Assembly (NCBI GenBank): GCA_023846275.1 | Contig: CM043868.1 | Coordinates: 8,637,653 to 8,701,652 of the forward strand | Source: Vanilla planifolia | Taxonomy: Eukaryota > Streptophyta > Magnoliopsida > Asparagales > Orchidaceae | Length of the DNA stretch: 64,000 nt | Direction: 5' to 3' | Shown here: positions 12,015 to 23,885 of the stretch, one piece after another | Numbering within the stretch: the first letter of the stretch is position 1 | Layout: each line of letters starts with the position of its first letter | The notes under the pieces: model-generated | Database searches by the model: none | Seen by the model: the letters and a program-made list of their open reading frames with translations, nothing else | Told to the model about the DNA's origin: nothing | Translations under genes and position numbers: made by a program

Positions 12015-13100
12015 CTGGGGGGTGAATTGTGGGTTTTAAAATATTTTATGCTAGTAAGAAATGTACTTATTTTAAAAAAAACTATAAAATAGTTTTATGT
12101 TTATAAAAATTTTGATTTAAAAATATATTAATTTATAATTTTTATTATTAAAAAAATTAAAATAAAAGTTGAAATAACATATCAAAATTTTTAGGTAGTT
12201 CAATTCAAACTAGAACTTTTGTCCATCACCAACCAAGGTAGAGGAGAACTTTAGTAGTAAAAGAGTTACAACTTGAGATATTTTCTTATGATTTATCTTT
12301 AACTTTTTTGAATTTTTTCTATGGTTCACCTCCAACATATTAGTTTTTATGGGTTCAACTATAACCCAAGCTTTTATGAGCTCCAAACTCAGTTTTTTAT
12401 AAAATCAAACTAAACTTAAGCATTTGTAGATGTCGAACTACCCAACCCAAATGAAAAAAAAAATTATAGCAATAAACAAATTCTTGATAAAAAATATATA
12501 ACTTTTTTATGCTTGTTCATGAATATAAAAGGATATAAATGGCTCAAAATTATGAAAAGAATTGAGAAATGAAAGGTAAGAAGAAATAGGCTTAGTTAAA
12601 AAAATTAGAATTTCAAGCAATCGTAAGCTATAGTTACTGCCACGGAAAATTTGAGCCAATAGAATATAATGCAGATCTTCTTTAAGATGTTAAAATCTTG
12701 TTCATGTTTATAGTTATTTCATTTAAAATGGTTAGTTAATTATAGAAAACTTTTGGTAATAGTAATTAGAAAGTCAAGCAAAAGTTATTTGAAAAGCTGT
12801 TGCCAAATAGCTTAAAACACTTTTCCAAATGGTTCAAAAAATATCTTAAAATGACTACTATAATAGCATATATAATGACAAGTTATTTAGCTATTAGGAG
12901 GGATTGATTAAATATGAGTCATTCGATCAAGTTGATGAGATTTAGATCATTTGATTACTACAATACTTATAATAATTTAAACCCAAATTACTATAATACT
13001 TCTCAAGATTTAATTAAAATAATACTAAGCTCAATAATAGTAGTAATCATTTAGCTTGATTTTGTGATCATCACATCAAATGATATAATAATTCAATATT
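12015..13100 (-). mobile_element. Second copia-type LTR fragment, same orientation
   Basis: Immediately outside the first LTR, 'cctggggggtgaattgtgg' (12018) starts a second segment with the same LTR signature: 'ggtagttcaattcaaacta' followed by 'tgtccatcacc' at about 12190. At 12940-13100 the minus strand matches the ~415-bp repeat unit found at 23886-24719. No internal region follows, so this is a solo or truncated LTR. Limits are approximate. Confidence 0.5.
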
Positions 13101-15780
13101 ATCAATCAACTAATATTAGAACCCTAACTTTAACCTTTCAGGTAAAGAAGAGTATTGAACATTTATTACTTTAACCAAACTTTATAAAAAGATTATTCAT
13201 GGAATATATAAATCATGCTCCTCACAATTACAACAACAATTAAATCTAGATTTAATCATCATCTTCTTCTTATAAAAGAGTTCATAAGAAGGAGGGTTTA
13301 TAATTTATAAATGATTATATGTCCAACATTATCATATGCAATCTCTATTAATATAAATAATTCATTCACCTATATTTCAACTATATTTAACTATACAATC
13401 TTAAGGTTTGTCCTTTCTATTAAACCATGTAGAGGATTACTATAAGGATTAGGCTTCTCCTTTAAGTCTTAAGATCTCCTCCTCCTTCTCTTGCTTATAG
13501 CTAAGCTTTCTTCTCTTTCTTGTTCGAGTATCCTTACTATGAGTCATGGATAGGGTTTCTCAAAAATTCTAACAAAGGCTACAACTAATGCTGAAATACA
13601 TGGCTCCCAAATCATTCAATAATGACTTTCTAAATAGATAACTGACCAGAATTGGGATCAAACAATCACATAACTCCCTCCTTAAATCCTAAGTGGAAAC
13701 CACACTTCTTTGATCTTAGGTTGGTTACCACATTAAAAACTAGTGTCATGTGTATTTAATAGTTAGAATTTAAAGAATTCAATTACATTCCTTAAACACA
13801 AGGATTCAATGTCAATTCAAATTCCAAATTAGTCCAACCAAATGCCAACTTAAGTTTCAAAATTTGTGCAAATTCATGCCACATAAGTTCTCCCTCATAA
13901 TTGGGTCAAAAAAAGTGCGCATAATGAACCTAGCTTTATAATTTGTTGATCTTACCTTAAACACGAACAAAACATAACCTAGTCAAGACAATTAATTTAT
14001 CATGATGCACAAAGCACAAAAATAAAGAGACACATAATATAGTCATCATGTTTTATCTGGGCTAATTATAGGTGAGAGATGTAACATCAAAGTAAGTGTT
14101 TTAAATTTTATTTATCCAAATATGTTATTTATAGAAAAATTATTATAGAAAGATAATGTGAAATAGTCATAAATGAAAGTAGAAAAGTTGTAAAAGTTAA
14201 AAGTAAATGAAAAGTTCTTAAAGGAGAAGTAAATAATGTTTGAGAAAAATTAGAATCTAAATAATCTAGAGATATTAATTTTGTTGAATTTTGAGATGGT
14301 TTAGTCAAATAATAAAATTTTTAATAGGTTTTTAACCAAATGAATTAAACAATATTAAATAAAAAAAATCATATTTTTGTCATAAATGTAATTTATCAAC
14401 AAAAAATAATTTTATAGATGAAAACTAATCTATTAATAGTTACAAAGATTATGATGGTATGAATATGGACATAATTTATGGAGAATTCAAATACAATAAT
14501 CGCTAATATAACTCGTGATAAGTTAAACATTAAAATATGCATTTGAAGACCATTGATATATTATTTTGTTGAAGTTGTAGCCAACCATAGATTTATTGGT
14601 CCTCTACATGATGAGCTAGAACTAATAAATATTAGGAATGTAGAGTTTTAAAAGGTTTTTATTTTATATAATAAAAGATTTCATAAAAAAGGAAACTTGA
14701 TGAAGATTGGATGAAATGTTTAAAAAAAGTGGGAATGTTAAGGTGGTAAAACAATGGCCAAGGCTTTTTTGCGGTATTGATAGCTATTAAAAGAGATCAT
14801 ACAAGATGCAATTCTTTCATGATCAACTCTGGAGCCTTCTATATATTATTCTTATAGGCATCGAGCTTACAAGTGATGTTTTGAATATGACAAGAGCAAG
14901 AGATAAAAAGTTACCCATAATCTCTATTGTAAGGGAAGAATGTTTAGTGGTGAAGTAGTATAATATAGAACATGTCCTCGATAATTTTAAGTTCCCCAAA
15001 TTATCATGGGATCTTCATAGTGAACCCTTCATGATCATCCAATAATGACTAAAGATCTTGAAGGATAATTGTAGCTTGTTATTTGTTACCATGACCAAAT
15101 CCTAGACTTTCACAATCTTGCTATCTAAATAGAAGTATTTAATTTTAAAGTAGACCACATGTCAAACAACATCAATTAATAGATTAGTTAAAACCAATTT
15201 TTAAGATGCCATAAAGACCCAAATACCATTTAGAAAACTACAAGTTATTTGTTTCAATGATAATGGTCAAAATACAATAAAATTAATAAAATGTAAGATT
15301 ATAATGCAAAAATGTTTTATAAATTATAATCCAAATACTAACTTAATTAAAATAACTCTTAAAAATAAAAAATAAAAATATTATTAAAAATAAAATAAAA
15401 ATATAATAATTATAAATATTAATTAATTTAATTTTATTTAAAACTTGGTAATAAAATTCACAAGTAGTCTTGACACAATTTATCCAAAACAAATTGTGTT
15501 GGTGAACAATATCATGTGTACAAATATTAACAAACACATCTATTTTAAAATCTCATTTGTTTCTATAATAAAAAATAAAAATAATATAATAATTTAAAAT
15601 TTTAATTTTCAAAAAACTTCATAGTAGATGGCATGTGACATCCACCAACATCATCGCATTTAAAAAATGAAATCTTAAAATAGAAAAATGAGTTCAAAAT
15701 ACAATAATCTAAACGCTGAAACAAACATGGTCTAAAAGCATTACAAACAAAAGAATTAGCAATAAATTTTGAAGCAGCAA
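13100..15780. other. Intergenic DNA, no gene recognised
   Basis: No supported coding region. A CT-rich patch near 13440-13560 and a slightly more complex stretch at 14560-15130 show no reading frame or family that I recognise. Probably decayed repeat DNA lying downstream of the thaumatin-like gene. Confidence 0.5.
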
Positions 15781-15998
15781 ATTAGCTTTTTCATTAATTG
15801 TTGTCACTCCTGAGAGAACTGCTTAAAGAACAAAAAAAAAAAGAAAGAAAGATAGCACAGTAATCATCACCATTAAGCGCAAGAATCGAATGCCGAATAA
15901 AATAAAAGCAACACTGCACTCTGTTCACACTACTTGTTTCCAAAGCTGGAATTTCACCTTTTGAGGTAGGAGCTCAGCCTTCTAGTTTTCTACTGAGA

Positions 15999-17774
15999 TC
16001 ACAGCAACAAGGAACACAAAAGAACAAAGACAGTGGCAACAAAACCCATGGTGTCCTTCCTTCCTGTGTCGGCGGCTGCCGTTTCACCCATGGCCAAGCT
16101 TGCAAGCCATGAATCCTCCTCAGTGACAGTCTCTGCTGCCTCCATGGGAGGTGAAGGAGGAGCTCTCGTAGATTTCTGGCTGTTAGCAGAAAAAATTATA
16201 AACTTGTTATGCGCCAACGATGTTGATTATATAAAATACAGCACTACAGACAGGTACAGTAAAGACTGGAAATCGGAATCCAATGCTTAAAGATTTTTGC
16301 AAGTTTTTTTAATTCGTTGGGTTTGGCTCCAATTACCCACCAAAAACGCTGTGGTGGGAAAAGAATAAAGTGGAGAAGGGAAAGGACGGAAGCTCCTCTT
16401 TCTAATCTTATCCCTATCTTCTTTTTCTTTTCTTCAGCCTCTTTTTTGACATATTTAAGATTTAAGAACAAAAGATTTGCTCGTTTGGTTAATATGATAC
16501 ATAAAACAGAGGAATCTTTATTGTTGCTGCTTCAAGTCAGTGCCGAGACTATCGCATTGACAAACAATTCTCATCTTATCCCTGTCTTCATTTTCTTTTC
16601 TTCAACCTTTTTTTCGCACTCTTTAGGAGATGCTACGAATCAAATATGCGGTGTTAAGTTCAACCCTTGTGATATGTAAAACAGAGGAAACTGGGTAAAA
16701 ATGTGGTAGCGATTTGCTACCCCGCGAGAGAAAAAGATAGCGTTTTTTACTTCAATGTTGTTCAGATCTTGACACTATTAGTTTAGTTTTGGTTTATATT
16801 CAATTTTGTTTAAGATGTCTTTAGATGCAATCCTGCACGGACAGTTAAAGATGTAATTGAGACGCTTCTGTGTCAAATGTCTTACCTTGGAGCTGCTTCG
16901 GGGCAGAAGGCGATGAAATAGTCGGCACCTGAGCAGGTGAAGGTGGAGCTGGCGTCGTCGTAAGCGTAGCTATACGACCTAGGGCAAGCTGACTTGAACA
17001 TTTCCGAGTAGACCGACGGCCGGCAGGCCGCCGGGCTCGCGTAATCCCCACTGCAGCAGAACTCCGGCCTCCCGAACGCCTCGCATGCACTCCGGCAACC
17101 ATCGCCGCCTCCTACCCTCAGCTCAGCCGGGCACTGCATGTTCAAGTCCGCGGCGCACCCCGTCGGCGAGCACTCTCCCTCGCCACTGCTACCGGAGGGC
17201 ACCGCGGAGACAACCAACGGGAGATTGTAGCCGTCCACGAGGCTGACGTCGTAGAAGTCCTTGCCGCCAGGGGCGGAGGCACCGGCGAGGGTGAACTCGG
17301 CGAGGGTAGCCGGAGGGGTGGCCCCGGAGCCATTGCAGTCAACGGTGCCGGTGCCGCAGTCTCCAGTGGCGCAGGGTGCGGGAAGGCCGTCGGCGACTTG
17401 GTCGAAAGAGCAGCCAGTGCGGGCCCAGAAGCGACCAGACCAGCCAGTCGGGGCAGGGAGGGAGCGGGAGGCCCCAGGGGGGAGGGAGAAACCGGTGGTC
17501 TCCAGCGTTGGGCTGCCGGAGTTGGAAAGGATCCCCGGCCATATCGTCTCCCCGCAATTGTTAACCAGGGTGAACGTTGAGCCTTCCGCACAATCTTCTG
17601 CGACGCATAAAACCAACAAAATATCAGTAGAGAAACAAGCAGAGCAATTAGGAGTGAGAGAGAGAAAAAGAGAAACAAAGGTGTACCCAAGGAGAAGAGG
17701 AAGAGGAAGAGGAAGAGGAATAGGCGAAGGGCTATGGTGAATGTGGAGAAGAGAGATGAAGCCAATGGGTTCAT
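15999..17774 (-). CDS. Thaumatin-like protein, GPI-anchored type (PR-5 family), three exons
   Basis: Secreted PR-5-family protein; members act in defence or development at the cell surface. Minus-strand exons: 17774-17687, 17597-16886 and 16179-15999, with GT-AG introns and matching phases (1, then 2), giving 326 residues. Residues 1-29 form a signal peptide with a Leu/Phe-repeat core. Residues 36-261 are the thaumatin domain, with all 16 family cysteines plus one extra Cys at 32. Visible motifs are 'GRFWARTGC', 'CATGDCG', 'TLAEF', 'YDVSLVDGYN', 'CAADL' and 'FCC'. The acidic-cleft residues (R89, E130, D146, D151, D243/244) are kept; the PROSITE-type signature around 'CATGDCG' is only approximate. 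Exon 3 encodes a Ser/Pro/Glu-rich stalk, a small-residue 'AAADTG' site (301-306) and a hydrophobic end (312-326), the layout of a GPI signal. Exon 2 is very GC-rich. The start context 'acaATGaac' is acceptable. Exon joins are inferred, without transcript support. Confidence 0.9.
16405..16690. repeat. Degenerate direct duplication inside intron 2
   Basis: Within intron 2 (16885-16180) of the thaumatin-like gene, 'atcttatccct.tcttc' at 16405 recurs at 16573. The following 'aacagaggaa' segment near 16505 recurs near 16679. The period is about 168-174 bases, so the intron has grown by an imperfect tandem duplication. The open frame on the plus strand across this region is not supported as a gene. 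Confidence 0.7.
17694..17720. repeat. (GAAGAG)n hexanucleotide repeat in the signal-peptide exon
   Basis: Four and a half copies of a 6-base unit lie within exon 1 of the thaumatin-like gene. Read on the minus strand they encode alternating Leu-Phe, the hydrophobic core of the signal peptide. Unit gain or loss would keep the frame and add or remove two hydrophobic residues. Confidence 0.9.
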
Positions 17775-18060
17775 TGTAAGAAGATTTTCAGGTAGGAACG
17801 GTGTCTTTGCGATTCTCAGCTAGAGCAGGGGTTTGGAAACAAACTTGTGAAGGGCACGAGGCAGACGACGCCAGAGGAGCAGTGACGAGGAGATGGGAAA
17901 GGTGAGAAGATGGAATAGGCTAAAGAACAGAACATGGCAAGGGAAGAAAGCAAGACTTAGCAATAATGAGCACAGGGAAGAGGTAGAGATCAGAGCAGAC
18001 GCCTCGTGAGCTACTGGATAGCTGACAGCATTTAAGAGAGAGGTGTGCGCTTAAAAGCTC
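17775..18060 (-). promoter_or_regulatory. Probable 5' leader and proximal promoter of the thaumatin-like gene
   Basis: On the minus strand this is a CT-rich, moderately GC-rich stretch running straight into the start codon, typical of plant leaders. Weak TATA-like words (TTTTAAG near 18050, TTAAATG near 18030) are the only core-promoter candidates. No transcription start can be fixed from sequence. Confidence 0.45.
17816..17935 (-). CDS. Possible upstream ORF in the thaumatin-like leader
   Basis: ATG at 17935 opens a 39-codon frame ending in TGA at 17816, 42 bases before the main start codon. It would be translated only if transcription starts above 17935, which is not shown. The peptide (begins MFCSLAYSIFSPF) resembles nothing that I recognise. 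It may be chance. Confidence 0.25.
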   Translation of the reverse strand: MFCSLAYSIFSPFPSPRHCSSGVVCLVPFTSLFPNPCSS

Positions 18061-19652
18061 AAAAACAACTTGTTCTCTCTAAATTTACATCAAATCCGAT
18101 AAAAAATCATGTGTCATATACTCACCCAGTAGTTTTACAAGTCACTATTGGCCTTAGTGAAAACAAGGTCAATGGCATGGCTTTGATATTTATTGCAGAA
18201 ATGTTTAGGTCCATCCATAGCAAATGCAAATATGTTGAGGTTTCCAACCAAAGATAAGTAGCTTTGGTTTATATTCATATCTTGATTTAAAATGTAAATA
18301 AAATTCGTAATGTTATTTATTTATTTATATACCTATTATGTTTCAATTTTATTCTTATTAAAAGTAGAAGATGATTTTGTTTATACATATATTTTATTTT
18401 TGATAATAATTTTTAGCAAAATTTTATCAACTATCTCTATTTTGCAATCACATCAAACACAAGATTAGAAAGAGAAAGATTAAAAGAGAAGTGAAATTAT
18501 AAGTTAAATAAAAGACAAAATTGTGAAGATTAAAAATGTTAAAGAAGTTATAACAAATAAAAGGGATAGAATAAATATGAAAATGATAATCCCAAAATAA
18601 TAAATATAACACTAATCAACTACTTTTATAAGTACTTAACATAAAAAGATGTTAAAATATATCAAGTGGGTTGGATTATAGTATACTAATAGATGCTAAA
18701 ACATATCATGTGGATGGGATTGTAGTATGCTAATAATAAAAAATTATTACCAATAACTAATACACAATCATATCATGTCAACACTTAAACATTATATGAT
18801 AAAAAAATAATGAACTTCATATATTTCTATTATAAATTATTTAGACCTTTTTTAAATCCATCCATAACAAAAGTAGAAACTCTCTTAATTGTGTTGTCAT
18901 GTAATTAAAGATGTAATCCAAATAAGTAATAAATGCTATATGGATGTGTATTTTAATTAAAAAAGTAACTAAAAACCATATATTTTTATTTTTATACTAT
19001 CTATTATAACTCAAATTTATTTTTTCCTTTTAAAATTATAAAATATAATTGTGATTATATGCACAACCTATTTCAATAATATATTTTAATAATAATTTAT
19101 AATTATCACCACTACTTAATCACACCTTAAAATTTCATTATGATTAACTATAATAACAAAAATAATACTATCTTCCATGACAATTGAGTAGTCAAAGAAA
19201 GAGAGGATAAAGGAGGAATAAAAAGAATAAGAGAAAAGAAAAGAGAGCAAAGAGAGTTGAGGACAATATTGTGGATGGTTGGATTGCCATAAAAGAATCA
19301 CGAAAAAAGAGGGATAGAATCAATGTGAACATGTTAATAACAAAAATGCTCCACATGTTCCTAATCATCCATAAGTCTAGATACTTAAAATACAAATATG
19401 TAAACACATATAAGTGCATTGAATTATTGCATCAAGAAAAGTTTGTCTTAGTACCAATTCATAAGAAAGATGAGGGCCAAAGCATAGCAGTGTTATTCCT
19501 GTACAATATTATGGATAACGAGCATATATAGTCAAAGGTGATTAATGATCATAAATGCTAATAAGTTATTAACTTATTATTTTGTGTTATGAAAGTATTT
19601 TAATGTGTTCCTTTAACCAAGATGATAAAATACAAGTTTTTAAAGAGTGAGG
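18061..19652. other. Intergenic DNA upstream of the thaumatin-like gene
   Basis: AT-rich with no supported gene. It contains a 44-base tandem duplication at 18648-18735. The right border is the target-site duplication of the solo LTR. Confidence 0.6.
18648..18735. repeat. 44-bp tandem duplication
   Basis: Two adjacent copies start 'gatgttaaaatatatcaag' (18648) and 'gatgctaaaacatatcatg' (18692) and end 'gtata/gctaata'. They differ by a few substitutions. Confidence 0.85.
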
Positions 19653-19657
19653 AGTGC

Positions 19658-20985
19658 TGATGCCGGACGGATTTAAGCTTTTGTTTATTGAGCAATACAA
19701 GCGATTAACCTGCAAACTTTTAGGGAAATAAAGAAAACTGGTGGGAATTTACGTGAAATTTCGAAAAAGGTAACACGCTTGAGACACCCGTCCAAGGCGA
19801 TCCTAGCCAAGAGGGGACCGTGGGCAACACAGAGGTTGCTCCGTATGCTAGGCCCGCTACCTCTCGACGGTGCAGACACGGGGTACTCGGGATGGGTTAA
19901 TAATACCGATCTCAAAAAATAAAATTTTGAAAGATCGCTCAACACAGAATTAAGAGTCGGATGATCGAACTAATCAACACTAGTTTCAAGGATAACGAAG
20001 TAAGTTGTACGCAAAAAGAGTGAACCAGAGGCAACGAAGAAAATCGGATAGTAGGAAAGTGAACAGCGAGGAAATCCAAAATCCGCGAAGGAAACACGTC
20101 AAGTAAGGGAAGTGGCGGGAAGTTTCCAAGCGTACCGTTAGTACGGAAGTTGACTTGCGTTTCGTGGGTGATGCGTGAAGAAATTGCTTCAGAATAGTTG
20201 ATGGACTGGCACGGCGTCTCACCGCTTGGGCCTCACACCCCTCCTTCCAGTATCGGAGCCTCGACGAATCAGCACGTCGAAGTTCTTGATGCACTCACAC
20301 TTGAGCTCTCAACAAGATGCAAGAAAACACAAATTCTCATTCACTAAGCGTCCTCTAAAACATAAGGGTATGCCTCCCCTTTTATAGGGAGCCTAAGGGT
20401 ACAAAAATACATAAAAGCCTTAAAATAAGCTGTTTCCAAACTTAATTAGAACTTGCAAGGGGGCGTTTGAGCTGTCGCACGTGCGCCGCGCGTATGGGCG
20501 GGGAGGGCACTGCTGTCGGCGCTTTCGGCACGGCGTGGGCGGGTGCGGCGGAGTTCGGGTCGCGCCGACCCGTGAGGGCGGGCGGGTGACCCGAAAGCAT
20601 AATCGGGACGGGCGGACCCGATACCGATCGCGGTGACCCGATCGGAGGCGGACGGGTTGCTGGCGGCCCGCAGGGGCCGTCGCGCCGATGGTGCGGTACC
20701 CGCGCGCGGGGCCGCGCCGCGGTCCTGGCTGAGCGCGCGCGCGCGCCTGCGGAGCGGCTGTTGGGCGGCGGCCGACGGACTGCCGGCGGACGGACGGCGT
20801 TCGGCGGGGCGGTGGGACCTGAGTCGCCGGTGAGCGTCTTGAATGTTTTAAAAGTCCGTTTTTAAGCATAGATTTTATTTTCGAGCTCCAAATTGACCTT
20901 GCACAAAAATAAATCCCTCGAGCTATATCGTGCCTGACGAGATTGGGCGCGTCGAAAGTCTCGAATGTAACTGGTGTCCGCACCA
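19658..20985 (-). mobile_element. Solo LTR, 1328 bp, with 5-bp target-site duplication
   Basis: Flanked by identical 5-base repeats AGTGC (19653-19657 and 20986-20990). The ends are TGATGCCGGAC.. and ..GTCCGCACCA, a short imperfect inverted pair with canonical TG...CA. On the minus strand it holds a GC-rich U3 (about 20840-20440), a TATA box TATAAAAGGGG (20386-20376) and an AATAAA (19689-19684) near the 3' end, so it reads toward lower coordinates. There is no PBS, coding region or second LTR, as expected after LTR-LTR recombination. CpG density is high, suggesting a fairly recent insertion. Open frames inside are not genes. Superfamily is not determined. Confidence 0.9.
20376..20386 (-). promoter_or_regulatory. 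TATA box of the solo LTR
   Basis: TATAAAAGGGG on the minus strand, about 600 bases inside the U3 end, a normal position for an LTR promoter. It points toward the thaumatin-like gene, whose start codon lies about 2.6 kb further along. Confidence 0.7.
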
Positions 20986-20990
20986 AGTGC

Positions 20991-22290
20991 ACCCATCATT
21001 ACATATCCAATTGCAATCCCTAGGAGATATAATGCAACTATCTTGTTATAATAAAAAAATAACGAATGATCAATTTTTATAAAAGAGACAAAAGAAAAGA
21101 GGAAGGAATATATTTGATGAATCATTTTTTAAATTAAGCAGAAGAATGTCATATAGTAAATTTTTTATGTATTAATGAGTGAAACACATGTTCAACTTTT
21201 GTGCTCAATTTTTTAATTAACTGAGGATAGTGAAAATATTTTGGCACTATTTACATGTTTTTTTTCTTAATTTAAAAGGATTTTTTAACATAAAGTTTTA
21301 TTCCCAAATGTTGTTACATGAGCTATGTATATGTAATATTAAGTATCTTTTCTAGATTATTGGTCAATCTTTGGAAGCTTTTTTGTGACAATATTTTCAA
21401 TACTATTTTTGAAATATCAAATAAAATCTCGATAATTTTTACCACTAAAAATGATATAAAGTAGTGGTAAAAAAAAAAGTCTAATGATCAAGAACATTCC
21501 CCTTGATTTCATTATTATAAAGAAAAATATGTCATAATTCTTAATCAAATGCAATAGTTAACAAATTCAATTCTAGAGCTTCAAAGATTAACATAACAAG
21601 TCACTTTCTTCCAAAACTTTGAATTTAGAGTCAAATCCACATTGCTTGAAAGTTGAGTCCCTACTCCCCTACTTCTAATTCTTACTTCATTGGGCCATGT
21701 AGTATCTTGCCTATGATTAGAGAAAATGAAGTTCCTAATTCCCCATCCCCACAAGGAGAAGTCTTGGATTACTTCTTTCACTTTGATAATCTTGTTTGAT
21801 CGCTTTACTCTAATTCTTAGATTGAATAGCCATAAAACCTTTCTAATATTCTCACTCCATAGACATGGCTATCTTATAAAAACTAATACAATGGACATTC
21901 TTGTACATGAAAATAAAATTTATATTTATATAACATCTATTATGTAGTATCATTATTACATAAAGAATCATATACAATAACAACCACCACTCTTATCACC
22001 ACCTCCCATCCCTCCTAAGAAATGAAAAAAATAAGAAAACATCCCTCTTATAAGTCAAACTAATGCAAATCTATAAAGAATTTACTCACATATGACCCTA
22101 ATTGCTCACTAATGTTAACTCTATTTGTAGTAAGGCCTTCCTAGATGTTGTTATAATTAAAGAAGAACAAATACTAAAGAGATGAGTTAATTATAATATT
22201 CAAATAAAATCAAACAATAAATTCTTTACAAATACTATATTTTCTCTTTTTCTTCATCATACAAAAGAATCATTGCAGAAATGTGAAACT
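20991..22290. other. Intergenic DNA, no gene seen
   Basis: AT-rich, with only short open frames and no recognised similarity. It separates the solo LTR from copia LTR debris. Confidence 0.55.
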
Positions 22291-23100
22291 AAATGAATAA
22301 AAAATAAAAAATAAAAACAACAAAAGAGAAGTACACAAAAGATTTTTTTGGTGATTTGTTCTAATTAGTGTCTATATCCATCACTAATGAACTTGATTGA
22401 ACTTCTACTAACTGCTTTCTTTCATCACAACTAGTAAAAGGTAAACTAATTACAAAAATAATGCTTAGACAAGACACCAAGTAATACAATGTTTTGGCTA
22501 AATTAATTTATCTCAAATTAATATGTACAAAAACTTATGCCTTTAATCCTTTAAGAACTAATGTGACACCAAACTAAATGAGATTAGATGTTACCAATAT
22601 GAATCAAATTCGAAACAATGCAGTAGAGCATGAAATGGATTTAAAAAACCAAACAGATTCTCAAGCCAAAGTTTTGTGTTTGTGTTCTAGCTCTTTTCGT
22701 AAACTCTAGATTTTTCAATTTAGTAACATTAAACTATTCTTTTAAAATAAATCTATATTTATATTAAATTCAAAGTCAATTATATACTTCCAATAACTAA
22801 TTATGCTTTCTAAAGAAGATTAAAATAGTCATTATGCTCTTAGGATTCTGTTCATATTTGCACACTTTAGATATCGTATCAAGACGATAAGACTTAAACT
22901 TGGATCATCTCAATCAACTCTAAAATATGATTAATGCAAATGAATTAGAATGACTTATCATGCAAGTCTAAGAGAGGTTATCAAACCTTACAATTGCAAT
23001 TAACAATATAGTATTTAAGGACTTATAAGTATTGTACCAATCAATCACACAAATGGTACTAATATAATGCAATTCCTCTTAATATTTTAAGCAGGCCATA
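22290..23100 (-). mobile_element. copia LTR fragment
   Basis: 'ttggtgatttgttctaatt' at about 22349 followed by 'tctatatccatcac' and 'gaacttctactaac' repeats the signature seen at 11171-11240 in the 5' LTR of the decayed copia element, in the same orientation. Both then continue into 'ggtaaacta' and 'aagacacca'. Right-hand limit is uncertain and no internal region is visible. Confidence 0.5.
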
Positions 23101-23885
23101 TATATATGATGGTAAATCACTATTGTACATTATTATTTTTCACCAAGAGTCAAGTTTTTTTAGAAAAATCGTATGATGTGATTCTATAAAAGTAAGCATT
23201 TGTATGATTATGTGTTAATCAATTAATCTAGACTTGAAAAGATAGTTGCTAATATACCATAAACTTATTGTGATAGTATGATAACTATTTAATAAACTTT
23301 ATTCAATATTATAAGTCATCACACAAGAGAGATATATAGATTGTTGTTGCATGATAATAGGCATTTCAAAATTTAGTCTTATTACATGATTATTATACTC
23401 ATACAAATAACTATCATAATTTACTAACAATAATGAAACTATTTATGTTTTAAGTCCTTTAATTGATAATGAATTATACAAGATCGATGTATAAACATTC
23501 TTGTACATTCAAGTACCTCAATTATATTAATTAACATACTCTTATGTTATAAGTATCGTATCATACAACGCAATAAAAATATTATTATTTTAAGTCATTT
23601 ATATTATTTATGAGTTAGATTAAAACATACAACTATACTTTACACTTTGTATTGTACAATATACAAGTTGCAAACATAGTTTGGTGATTGTATAAGAACT
23701 ATATTGTAGATGACCAAGTTAATAATAACAAGATAAAGTTATATTGGTATGATATAATAATCATACATGTTCAACCAATAATACATGCAATGAGATCCTG
23801 AGAGAAAATAAGGTACATACTTCTACAATGGAAGTTTTGTATTCATATGATACTAATGAAAATTTAACTCTAAAAGAATGAACAA
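23101..23885. other. AT-rich DNA, no gene seen
   Basis: Rich in TAT/ATA words with no coding frame and no bounded repeat. It may be a continuation of the neighbouring LTR debris. Confidence 0.5.

Noticed and set aside
14560-15130. Possible decayed gene
   Set aside because: More complex composition than its surroundings, but no frame or motif could be tied to a known family.
16033-16679. Plus-strand frames of 85 and 120 codons over exon 3 and intron 2
   Set aside because: Antisense to the thaumatin-like exon and to a low-complexity intron; no start context or similarity.
17142-17774. Single 210-codon minus-strand frame starting at the thaumatin-like ATG
   Set aside because: It reads through the first intron in the wrong frame; splicing at 17686/17598 gives the conserved protein instead.
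20420-20992. 190-codon minus-strand frame and a 66-codon plus-strand frame in GC-rich DNA
   Set aside because: Both lie in the U3 of the solo LTR; GC-rich DNA has few stops, and no domain is recognisable.
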